From Sphingomonas trueperi (GTDB taxonomy: Bacteria > Pseudomonadota > Alphaproteobacteria > Sphingomonadales > Sphingomonadaceae), in the NCBI RefSeq assembly GCF_011927635.1, contig NZ_JAATJB010000004.1, positions 1 to 64,000 on the forward strand: a stretch of DNA of 64,000 nt, written 5' to 3'. Within the stretch, counting starts at the first letter, position 1, and each line of letters begins with the position of its first letter. This document shows positions 27,480 to 35,629 of the stretch, piece by piece. Position numbers and translations under genes: made by a program. A model generated the notes under the pieces. The model did no database searches. It was not told the origin of the DNA and saw only the letters and a program-made list of their open reading frames with translations.

Positions 27480-27747
27480 GCAGGGCGACCTGCAGGGTGA
27501 CGAACTGCACCGGCCGCTCCGGCTCCAGGATAGGAGCATCGGGCGCGGGGTCTTCCGTCTCACCAGTCAGGTAGGCCGGGGACGTGCGTAGGATCCTCGC
27601 GATTACGTGAAGATGCTTCGACCCGCGCGACTCCCCCCGGATGAGGCCGTTGATCGTGCTTTGCCGCACGCCCACACGTCGCGCTAGCTCAGCCTGCGAA
27701 ATGCCAATGGCCTTTAGCCGGTTATCGATGCGCTCGCCTATATTCAT
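27340..27747 (-). CDS. Phage CI-like repressor (XRE HTH, no peptidase domain)
   Basis: 135 residues. An XRE helix-turn-helix fills residues 3-62 (GISQAELARRVGVRQSTING, then LIRGESRGSKH). The C-terminal part is acidic/helical (LRIVPEDATEDERAQILARRL) and lacks the LexA-type Ser-Lys autopeptidase, so induction would not be by RecA-stimulated self-cleavage. It is divergent from a Cro-like gene across 85 bases with a perfect 18-bp inverted repeat, the classic layout of a phage immunity switch. It should hold the lysogenic state. Confidence 0.88.
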   Translation of the reverse strand: MNIGERIDNRLKAIGISQAELARRVGVRQSTINGLIRGESRGSKHLHVIARILRTSPAYLTGETEDPAPDAPILEPERPVQFVTLQVALPSEEALATMFRAMLRIVPEDATEDERAQILARRLPAALSQLRDLAP

Positions 27748-27757
27748 TGGGCAATTC

Positions 27758-27775
27758 CTAACGGCTTGCCGTTAG
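27758..27775. promoter_or_regulatory. Putative repressor/Cro operator
   Basis: CTAACGGC-TT-GCCGTTAG is a perfect inverted repeat 10 bases upstream of the repressor start. A related half-site CCGTTAG recurs at 27817-27823, 10 bases before the Cro-like gene. Both positions fit control of the two divergent promoters. Confidence 0.65.
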
Positions 27776-27832
27776 CGCGCCACAACAGACCTACGGTTGC
27801 CTCAACTACCGGAGCTCCGTTAGGCGAGCGAC

Positions 27833-28213
27833 ATGAGCATGGAGCTTTCCTTGGACACACCGCTGGCCAGAGCAGTTCGAGTGGCGGGTTCGCAGTCGTC
27901 CTTCGGGCGCATGATTGGTCGACGGCAATCAACTGTGAACCACTGGCTCAAGTACAATCGACCCCTTCCCGCGGAACACGTCCTTCGAGTCGAGGAACTG
28001 ACAGGAGTTTCCCGCACCTTGCTGCGACCGGACATATATCCGGAAGGCCTTGATGTACCCCGCCCCTTGCTTCGCGTCGCGTGCGATCCAAGTCTGGCAT
28101 CGAACGCCTACCACTTCTCCGATAACCCCGCGGGTCGCACTGCGGCGGAGGCTCCGGCGGCTCTGGCCGACCGGAGCCCCATCTCCTCCTTGTCGGCGCA
28201 GGTGCGCGCATGA
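27833..28213 (+). CDS. Cro/YdaS-like phage antirepressor-type DNA-binding protein
   Basis: 126 residues. Residues 8-62 form a YdaS/Cro-like HTH (GSQSSFGRMIGRRQSTVNHW, then PLPAEHVLRVEELTGVSR). The HVLRVEELTGVSRTLLRPDIYP ending is typical of this family. The C-terminal 50 residues are low-complexity and probably disordered. It is divergent from the CI-like gene and shares its operator region. Its stop overlaps the following CII-like gene (ATGA), indicating an early operon. Confidence 0.85.
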   Translation: MSMELSLDTPLARAVRVAGSQSSFGRMIGRRQSTVNHWLKYNRPLPAEHVLRVEELTGVSRTLLRPDIYPEGLDVPRPLLRVACDPSLASNAYHFSDNPAGRTAAEAPAALADRSPISSLSAQVRA

Positions 28214-28700
28214 CGAAGCAGCGCATCCCCGGCACCTGGTCTGCCGCCGTTACGCAGATCGCCGAGCATCTGGGCGTTCGCCATGCCGCGCGCGCCGCCG
28301 GCGTGGGCGATCGGACGATCTACAAATGGTCTGATCCGATATGGCGACCACGCCTACCCTGGCGCAGGCCGCCGCGCTCGACCGCGCCTATGTCGCCGCG
28401 GGCGGCGCTTCGATGCCGCTGCTCGAATGCTATGCCCGCATGGTCGATCCGGCGACCGTCGAACTTGCCGCCTGCCCGCACGCGCTGGTGATCGAGATCG
28501 CGGACGTGGCCAGGGAAGCGGGCGAGGCCGTTTCGTTCAGCCTCGTCGCGAGCCAGTCGGACGCCAGCCGCGCCGCCATGCTCCGCGCGATGCACGAGAC
28601 GCACGAGTCGATCCAGGCCGTCAGGTCGCTCTCGCGCCGCCTCAGCTCGATCTTCCGCCGCGGTGCGGAGCTGCGATCATCCATGCGGGGGAGCCTATGA
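28210..28700 (+). pseudogene. CII-like phage regulatory protein, frameshifted
   Basis: The first frame from the ATG at 28210 gives an HTH-like start (PGTWSAAVTQIAEHLGVRHA, then AGVGDRTIYKWSDP) and then runs into arginine/proline-rich nonsense. The next frame continues from 28341 with a plausible helical domain (TLAQAAALDRAYVAAGGASM and so on) to 28700. One extra G in the GATCCG-ATATGG region near 28335-28340 would join them as KWSDPD-MATTPT. Related phage proteins have just this pattern (KWSDPDS followed by a helical region). The end overlaps the Ogr-like gene (ATGA). The second part might alternatively be translated separately from the ATG at 28341. Confidence 0.7.
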
Positions 28701-28999
28701 CCAGTCGACGTCGATTTTTCCGCTGCCCGGAATGCGGCGCGGGCGTGACGTGCCGCACGAGCGAGCAGGTGACGCCCACCGTCCGCGAGGCGCGGCTGCT
28801 GTGCGACAGTGACGATTGCGGCTGTGCCTTCGTCGTCCAGATCGTCGCCGTGCGCTTGGTGGTGCGGGGCATGAAGCCGAACCCGGCGGTGCACCTGCCC
28901 GTCGGCCGATGGCGCGAGCCTGCCAACGACGATGCACCGCGCCCGCCGGCCAATGATGACGAAGCGCCGCCGGAGGTAGCCGACACCGTCGGCACCTGA
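28697..28999 (+). CDS. Ogr/Delta-like zinc-finger late-gene activator
   Basis: 100 residues. The zinc-binding ligands are CPECG (10-14) and CDSDDCGC (about 36-43), with TSEQVTPTVREARLLC between them, the pattern of P2 Ogr and P4 Delta. The following CAFVVQIVAVRLV strand and NPAVHLPV are also family-like. Ogr proteins activate late promoters of P2-type phages by contacting RNA polymerase alpha. That matches the P2-like tail remnants (GpU, GpD) at 12.4-13.9 kb. An acidic proline-rich tail follows. Confidence 0.87.
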   Translation: MTSRRRFFRCPECGAGVTCRTSEQVTPTVREARLLCDSDDCGCAFVVQIVAVRLVVRGMKPNPAVHLPVGRWREPANDDAPRPPANDDEAPPEVADTVGT

Positions 29000-29091
29000 T
29001 CGGCCGCCGCCCCACCCCAGCCTGAATGCCCGCCCCCGGCGCAACCGCGCGCCGGGCAACGCCCCCGCTTGCCTGAAAGGAAGCCATCGCG

Positions 29092-29265
29092 ATGCAAGCC
29101 TATGCTCCCCCCTCGCCCCGCCCGCTGCGGATGGGCGCCTGCGCCTGCCCGGCGTGCCGGCGGACGCGCTGGATCCTCCGCCCGCTCGATCGCGCCTGCC
29201 TGCGCCTGCTCGCCGGCATCGGCGCGGGCTGGGCGGCGGTTCTGCTGTGGGAGGCGCTGCAATGA
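29092..29265 (+). CDS. Small CxxC phage-type membrane protein
   Basis: 57 residues, preceded by GAAAGGAAG. It has a CACPAC zinc-ribbon-like knuckle (about 17-22) and a C-terminal hydrophobic segment (about 42-55, AGIGAGWAAVLLWEAL). Its stop overlaps the next start (ATGA), which supports translation. No function is known. Confidence 0.55.
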   Translation: MQAYAPPSPRPLRMGACACPACRRTRWILRPLDRACLRLLAGIGAGWAAVLLWEALQ

Positions 29266-29732
29266 TCGCGCCCCTGCCCGGCCCCGCGCCGTTGCGCCGC
29301 CGCGTGTCCGCCGCCTTGGTGCTGCAACCCAGCCTGTGGCCGGAACTGGTGGAGGCACCGCGCCTCACCCCTTCGGACTATCTGCGCCTCCGGCGGGTTG
29401 CCGCGCGCCTCTCGATCGCGGAAGCCGCCGATCGGCTGGTCGACAGCCGCGCCGATCACCGGCGCGCCGTGGCGTTTCTCCGCCGGCTGGAGACGCCGGG
29501 CCGCACTGCGCTCTATCGCTCCACGATCGCGCATCTGCTGCGGGCCTTCCCGTTCGATCCCGACGTCTATTGGCAGCTCGCCGAGGAGCCGCCTCACCGC
29601 CACCCGCGCATCTGCCGGGGCTGCGGCTGCTCGGCGCATGATCGCTGCGGGGACGGCGAAGGCGGCGCCTGCCGCTGGGTCGAGCAGGATCGCTGCTCCG
29701 CCTGCAGCCGGGGAGGCCGGACATGCGCCTGA
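29262..29732 (+). CDS. Phage-type protein with C-terminal Cys cluster
   Basis: 156 residues. The middle is an HTH-like helical region (LTPSDYLRLRRVAARLSIAE). The C-terminus carries eight or more cysteines in the pattern RICRGCGCSAHDRC...CRWVEQDRCSAC, a metal-binding module common in phage and element proteins of Alphaproteobacteria. Its role is not known. It is coupled to the preceding small gene and its end overlaps the next one by ten bases, so it belongs to an early-type operon. Confidence 0.65.
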   Translation: MIAPLPGPAPLRRRVSAALVLQPSLWPELVEAPRLTPSDYLRLRRVAARLSIAEAADRLVDSRADHRRAVAFLRRLETPGRTALYRSTIAHLLRAFPFDPDVYWQLAEEPPHRHPRICRGCGCSAHDRCGDGEGGACRWVEQDRCSACSRGGRTCA

Positions 29733-29845
29733 TCGCCAGGGCCGCCCGCGTGCTGCTCGTCACGCTGCTCGTCTGCGCCGCGCTGTGCAGCGTGCCGCTC
29801 CACCTGGTCCTGCTGCTCACCCGCGCCCAGGCGGCGCGGCGCTGA
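29723..29845 (+). CDS. Small single-pass membrane peptide
   Basis: 40 residues starting inside the preceding gene. One strongly hydrophobic segment (about 8-33, ARVLLVTLLVCAALC and so on) is flanked by basic residues. It could be a phage inner-membrane peptide, but length and composition alone support it. Confidence 0.4.
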   Translation: MRLIARAARVLLVTLLVCAALCSVPLHLVLLLTRAQAARR

Positions 29846-29942
29846 TCGGCGCGAGGCGCGCGGGCGCCAGCCGCACCCACGTTGCACGCCATTTCCAACC
29901 ATGGGCGACCGCTGCTCGCCCCCAATCCGAAAGAGCTGAACC

Positions 29943-30166
29943 ATGTCGGAACTGATGCCCTTCACCGCACCCACGACCCATAGCGGCCGCCTGCTGAAGA
30001 TGACCGAGGTCCGTCGCGAAACCTCGCTGCACCCGGCCACCATCTACCGCCAGATGCAGGCCGGCACCTTCCCAAACAGGTGCGAATCGGCCTTGGGCGC
30101 GTCGGATGGTGGGAGAGCGACATCGAAGCCTGGAAGCGGGCGTGCACGCCTAAGGCAGGCACCTAG
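29943..30166 (+). pseudogene. AlpA-family phage transcriptional regulator, frameshifted
   Basis: The ATG at 29943 begins a typical AlpA sequence (RLLKMTEVRRETSLHPATIY, then RQMQAGTFP) that breaks at 30071-30077. Restoring one A in the CCCAAACAGG run gives FPKQVRIGLGRVGWWESDIE, then AWKRACTPKAGT, ending at the TAG 30164-30166, which is the exact AlpA C-terminal pattern. AlpA proteins activate excision or integrase genes in cryptic prophages and usually sit beside the integrase; no integrase follows here. Confidence 0.82.
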
Positions 30167-30267
30167 CCGGCTCTCAAATCGGGCGCGCGAAATGGGGGCA
30201 TTCGCGGGGGCACGGACTGAAAGGCTCTCAGAACATAAACGGTATAACAGGATAATAGACGATGCAG

Positions 30268-30289
30268 TCGACGGCCACCCCCTTCGCCA
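30268..30289 (+). other. Putative right attachment site (degenerate tRNA-Ser 3' end copy)
   Basis: 18 of 22 bases match the tRNA-Ser 3' end; the final 15 match at 14 positions. It lies between the AlpA remnant and the stop codon of the convergent PRC-barrel gene, where accessory genes end and host-type genes resume. The remaining 30167-30267 stretch holds a TGGGGGCATTCGCGGGGGCA sequence (from 30193) resembling that near 9123. Confidence 0.4.
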
Positions 30290-30301
30290 CCGGACACTCC
30301 T

Positions 30302-30853
30302 CTACGGCGATTCGACCACGGGCAGCCGCGCCAGCGCGGCGGCGTCGAGCGTACTCACCAGCGCATTGTCCTTTACGCGCACCTCGGCCCAGGGCAGTCG
30401 CCGCAGGGTTTCGCCGACGCCGCCCACGCCCCCCTCGCGGATGACGAGGTGGGACAGGCCGCCGCCGGCGCACGCCAGCATGGCATCCACCGCATAGGCA
30501 AGTACCTCGCCGTCGCGGCCCTTCACCGGCATGCCGTCGAGGCCGGAGGCGGCGAAGAGGTTTTCACCGGGGCGCTCCCGGCTGCGTTCCTGCTCGACCT
30601 CGGCGGCGTCGCCGAAGCGGGCGCGGCGGCCCAGCCAACGCCAGATGCCGAACAGGTCGACCAATCCGAGGAAGATGTTGCTCCACAGCAACTGCGTCTG
30701 GTGCGTGGCGATGCCGACGACGATCCACGCGCCGGCGCCCACGGTGAACACGACGAAGCCCCAGCCGGTGACGCGCGCGCCGAGATTGGAAGCCGTCATC
30801 AGGGCGGCGATGCACGTGGCGGCAAGGGCCAGCCAGCCGGCGATGTCTGCCAT
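30302..30853 (-). CDS. Membrane protein with C-terminal PRC-barrel-like domain
   Basis: 183 residues from the ATG at 30853. Three hydrophobic segments lie at about 4-22, 30-48 and 53-70 (LAALAATCIAALM, GWGFVVFTVGAGAWIVVGIA, NIFLGLVDLFGIWRW). The cytoplasmic part (about 95-183) resembles a PRC barrel (NLFAASGLDGMPVKGRDGEV, then YAVDAMLA). PRC barrels occur in RNA-processing and photosynthetic proteins as well as in such membrane proteins; the role here is unknown. It appears to be the first host-type gene to the right of the accessory tract. Confidence 0.75.
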   Translation of the reverse strand: MADIAGWLALAATCIAALMTASNLGARVTGWGFVVFTVGAGAWIVVGIATHQTQLLWSNIFLGLVDLFGIWRWLGRRARFGDAAEVEQERSRERPGENLFAASGLDGMPVKGRDGEVLAYAVDAMLACAGGGLSHLVIREGGVGGVGETLRRLPWAEVRVKDNALVSTLDAAALARLPVVESP

Positions 30854-31039
30854 CGTTCCTCCTTCGCTCCCGGTAAGCGCCGGCGACAGCGGAAATCGCG
30901 GCCGGTGCGTCGCTCTCAACGAGGCGATGCGGCGAAGGCTCCGCAGGGCCAAGCACGGCGAACCATGCCGCGCAGGACTGCTTTACATCGGCAATACAGC
31001 TGCTAGCTTTTCTGCGTGATTCCGACGGGGGAGTATCCT

Positions 31040-31918
<879 letters not shown>

Positions 31919-31929
31919 GGGAGGTGGCC

Positions 31930-34900
31930 ATGTTCGCCGGCATCCTCGGCTTCGAGTGGCGCTACCAGCGCCGCAACCCGGTCTTCTGGGTCGCGATCGT
32001 GATCTTCTTCCTGCTCGCCTTCGGCGCGACCACGGTGGACCAGATCCGGATCGGCTCGGGCGGCAACGTCCACAAGAACGCGCCGTTCGCGATCGCGCAG
32101 ATGATGCAGATCCTGACGCTGTTCTACATGTTCGTGGCAACCGCATTCGTCGCGAACGTGGTGGTCCGCGACGACGAAACCGGCTTCGGTCCGATCGTCC
32201 GCGCCACCCGCGTCACCAAGAGCGCCTATCTGTTCGGCCGCTTCGCCGGCGCTTTCCTGGCGGCGGCGCTCGGCTTCCTCGCGGTGCCGTTTGCGGTGTG
32301 GATCGGCAGCCACATGCCCTGGGTGGACCCCGAAACGCTCGGGCCGAACCAGCTCGGCTATTATCTCTCCGCCTATGTGGTGCTGGCGCTGCCCAACATC
32401 CTGCTGACCTCGGCGATGTTCTTCGCGCTGGCGACGATCACCCGATCGATGATGGCCACCTATGTCGGCGTGGTCGCCTTCCTGATCCTGTTCTTCGTCG
32501 CCAGCCTCGTGCTCGATCGCAACCCCGCCTATGAACTGGCCGGCGCCTATGGCGAGCCGTTCGGCGTCGGCGCGACCAGCTACCTGACCAAATACTGGAC
32601 CGCAGCCGATCGCAACACGCTCACCATCCCGCTCGCCGGGCTGGTCCTGTGGAACCGGCTGATCGTCCTCGGCGTCGCTGCGGCCGCACTGGCGCTCGCC
32701 TATGCCCGGTTCGGCTTCTCGACCCGCCCGTCCAAGCAGGCGCGCAAGGCGGCCAAGGCCGCGGCAGCCGTATCCGAGACCATGGACGCCCCCCGCCCCG
32801 TAGGCCCGCTGCCGATGCCGCGCCACGACCGCGCCACTGCCTGGGCCCAGCTCGCCGTGCGGACCCGGCTGGAAATGGCGCAGGTGTTCAAGAGCCCGGC
32901 CTATTTCGTGCTGCTCGCGCTCGGGCTGTTCAATGCGATGGCGTCGCTGACAGATCTCGGCGAGATCGTGGGCACGCCGGTGGTGCCGGCGACGCGCGTC
33001 GTGATCGATCTGCTCAAGGGCGCCTTCGGGCTGATCCCGCTGATCATCGCCATCTATTATGCCGGCGAACTCGTCTGGCGCGAGCGCGACCGGAAGATGC
33101 ACGAGATCGTCGACGCGAGCGCGATCCCCGACTGGGCGTTCGTGCTACCCAAGGCGCTGGCGGTGACGCTGGTGCTGTTCTCGACGCTGGTCGTCAGCGT
33201 GCTCGGCGGCATGATCATGCAACTGGTGCATAGCTACAGCCATTTCGAGCTGGGCAAATATCTGCTCTGGTACGTGCTGCCCGAGACGGTCGACTATGCC
33301 CTGCTCGCGGTGCTGGCGGTGTTCCTCCAGGCGCTCAGCCCGCACAAGTTCGTCGGCTGGGGACTGATGGTGGTCTACATCATCGGCCGGATGACGCTGG
33401 GCAATCTCGGCTTCGGCGACGTGCTGTACAACTACGCCCAGGGCCCACGCGTGCCGCTGTCCGACATGAACGGCCAGGGGACCTTCTGGATCGGCGCCTG
33501 GTGGCTGCGGCTCTACTGGTCGGCCTTCGCGGTGCTGCTGCTGGTGCTCGCCCACGGTGTGTGGCGGCGCGGTACCGAGACGCGGCTGCTGCCGCGCCTC
33601 CGCCGCCTGCCGCGCAAGCTCGCGAGTGGCGCAGGCCTGCTTGGCGGCGCGGCGCTGGCGGTGTTCGTGGCGACGGGCGTGTGGGTCTATATCAACACCC
33701 ATGTCTGGAACATCTACCGGACGCCGGTCAGCGACGAGCGCGAACTCGCCGAATATGAAAAGACGCTGCTGCCGTTCGAGCGCGTGCCCCAGCCTTCGAT
33801 CGCGGCGGTACGCGTCGCGGTGGATATTCGTCCGCAGCAACCGGGCCTGACCGCCGCCGGCCGGCTGACGTTGGTCAATCGCACCGGCAAGCCGCTCGAT
33901 GCCATCCATGTCCGCATGGGCGATCGGATGACCAGGCTGATATCGGTGACGATCCCGGGCGGCACCGTCGCCAAGGACTTTCCCCGCTTCCAGTACCGCA
34001 TCTACCGTCTCGCTACGCCGCTGGCGCCGGGCGGGACGACCACGCTCGACTTCCGCACCGAGCGGCGCCAGCGTGGCTTCGCCAATGGCGGCAACGACAC
34101 CCGCGTCGTCACCAACGGCACCTTCGTCAACAATGCGGAATTCGTGCCGGTGCTGGGCATCGATCGCTCCGGCATGCTGCAGGACCGCGCCAAGCGCCGC
34201 AAATACAGCCTTCCCTCCGAACTCCGCCCGCCCAAGCTCGAGGACCTGGCCGGCACCCGGTTCAGCGCCTTCCACACCGACTGGATCAAGACCGACATCA
34301 CCGTTTCGACCGATGCCGACCAGACGCCGATCGCGCCGGGCGACAAGGTGGCCGATCGCACCCAGGGTGGCCGCCGCACCGCGCGGTTCGTCACCACGGT
34401 GCCGATCCTCAACTTCTATTCGGTGCAGTCGGCCCGCTACCGGGAAAAGCATCTCCAGCACAACGGCATCGATCTGGCGGTCTATTACGACGCCCAGCAC
34501 GGCGCCAATGTCGACCGGATGCTCGCCGCCTTCCGCCACGGGCTGGACTATTACCAGCCGGCATTCGGGCCCTATCAGTTCCGCCAGGCGCGGATCATCG
34601 AGTTCCCGGACTATGCCCAGTTCGCCCAGGCGTTCGCCGGCACCATGCCCTATTCGGAAGGCATCGGCTTCATCGCCGACCTGTCGGACCCCGAGAAGAT
34701 CGATTACGTCACCTATGTCGCGGCCCACGAGCTCGGCCACCAATGGTGGGCGCACCAGGTCGTCACCTCGGACAACCAGGGCGCGACCATGGGCGTCGAG
34801 ACGCTGGCGCAATATTCGTCGCTGATGATGATGGAGCACCTCTACGGCCGCGACCAGATCCGCCGCTTCCTCAAGTACGAGCTCGACCGCTATCTACGCA

Positions 34901-35517
34901 GCCGCGGCGGCGAGGTGATCGAGGAACTGCCGCTCGCGCGCGTCGAGAACCAGCCCTATATCCATTATCGCAAGGGCAGTCTCGCCATGTACCGGCTCAA
35001 GGACGAGCTGGGCGAGGCGCGGGTCAACGCGGCGCTCAAGCGCTATGACGCCAGGTGGCGCTTCCAGGGCCCGCCCTATCCGCGCAGCCTCGACCTGATC
35101 GCCGAATTCCGCGTCGGCGCGACGCCGGCCGAGAATGCGCTGATCACCGATCTGTTCGAGCGCATCACGCTGTACGACATCAAGACCCGCTCGGCGGTGG
35201 TGAAGAAGATGCCCGACGGCCGCTGGCGCACCACGCTGACGATCGAGGCGCACAAGCTCTACGCCGACGGCAGGGGCAAGGAGACCGAGGCGCCGATGGC
35301 CGAGCACGCCGAGTTCGGCGCGTTCCTGGCGATGCCCGGCCGCGGCAGCTTCGCCGCCAAGGACGTGCTGTTGCTCCAGCGCCTGCCGATCCGCACCGGC
35401 GTGCAGACCATCACGCTGCATACCAAGGCGAAGCCGGCGTTTGCAGGTGCGGATCCGTACAATGTGCGGATCGATCGCAACTCCGACGACAATGTGATCG
35501 GCACCACCAGCGGCTGA
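31930..35517 (+). CDS. ABC-2 type permease fused to an M1-family (gluzincin) aminopeptidase
   Basis: 1195 residues from the ATG at 31930. The first roughly 640 residues hold about 12 hydrophobic segments in two ABC-2-type halves (for instance VFWVAIVIFFLLAFGATTV, ILLTSAMFFALATI, LLLVLAHGVW). After a further hydrophobic segment (about 570-590), residues about 610-1195 are an M1 peptidase with HELGH at 933-937 and the third zinc ligand Glu957 in MGVETLAQ. The peptidase should face the periplasm. It operates with the ATPase encoded just upstream. Such fusions are known in Proteobacteria and Bacteroidetes; their substrate is not established. Confidence 0.92.
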   Translation: MFAGILGFEWRYQRRNPVFWVAIVIFFLLAFGATTVDQIRIGSGGNVHKNAPFAIAQMMQILTLFYMFVATAFVANVVVRDDETGFGPIVRATRVTKSAYLFGRFAGAFLAAALGFLAVPFAVWIGSHMPWVDPETLGPNQLGYYLSAYVVLALPNILLTSAMFFALATITRSMMATYVGVVAFLILFFVASLVLDRNPAYELAGAYGEPFGVGATSYLTKYWTAADRNTLTIPLAGLVLWNRLIVLGVAAAALALAYARFGFSTRPSKQARKAAKAAAAVSETMDAPRPVGPLPMPRHDRATAWAQLAVRTRLEMAQVFKSPAYFVLLALGLFNAMASLTDLGEIVGTPVVPATRVVIDLLKGAFGLIPLIIAIYYAGELVWRERDRKMHEIVDASAIPDWAFVLPKALAVTLVLFSTLVVSVLGGMIMQLVHSYSHFELGKYLLWYVLPETVDYALLAVLAVFLQALSPHKFVGWGLMVVYIIGRMTLGNLGFGDVLYNYAQGPRVPLSDMNGQGTFWIGAWWLRLYWSAFAVLLLVLAHGVWRRGTETRLLPRLRRLPRKLASGAGLLGGAALAVFVATGVWVYINTHVWNIYRTPVSDERELAEYEKTLLPFERVPQPSIAAVRVAVDIRPQQPGLTAAGRLTLVNRTGKPLDAIHVRMGDRMTRLISVTIPGGTVAKDFPRFQYRIYRLATPLAPGGTTTLDFRTERRQRGFANGGNDTRVVTNGTFVNNAEFVPVLGIDRSGMLQDRAKRRKYSLPSELRPPKLEDLAGTRFSAFHTDWIKTDITVSTDADQTPIAPGDKVADRTQGGRRTARFVTTVPILNFYSVQSARYREKHLQHNGIDLAVYYDAQHGANVDRMLAAFRHGLDYYQPAFGPYQFRQARIIEFPDYAQFAQAFAGTMPYSEGIGFIADLSDPEKIDYVTYVAAHELGHQWWAHQVVTSDNQGATMGVETLAQYSSLMMMEHLYGRDQIRRFLKYELDRYLRSRGGEVIEELPLARVENQPYIHYRKGSLAMYRLKDELGEARVNAALKRYDARWRFQGPPYPRSLDLIAEFRVGATPAENALITDLFERITLYDIKTRSAVVKKMPDGRWRTTLTIEAHKLYADGRGKETEAPMAEHAEFGAFLAMPGRGSFAAKDVLLLQRLPIRTGVQTITLHTKAKPAFAGADPYNVRIDRNSDDNVIGTTSG

Positions 35518-35629
35518 GGCGCCGCTTTGACGCCATGGGCGGGATCGGGCGCTGTTCGAGGCGCTTGATCCCCCCTGCCCTTGCCCCTAGACGCTGCCGG
35601 GAACCAACCTGTCTCAGGAAAGCGAGCTT

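Larger units (their letters stand above)
9009..30289. mobile_element. Putative decayed 21-kb integrated element containing a chemosensory operon
   Basis: Inference. The tract begins at the 3' end of tRNA-Ser with a tyrosine integrase remnant and ends with a degenerate copy of the tRNA 3' end (30268-30289), just past the stop of a host-type gene. Phage-derived genes lie near both ends: integrase, replication-protein and tail-gene remnants on the left; CI/Cro/CII/Ogr/AlpA-like control genes on the right. A sequence TGGGGGCATT followed by a GCGGG-type stretch occurs near both ends (9123 and 30193). Between them sit a 523-residue unknown protein and a complete chemotaxis operon. An alternative is two independent phage remnants flanking native chemotaxis genes. 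Confidence 0.45.
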
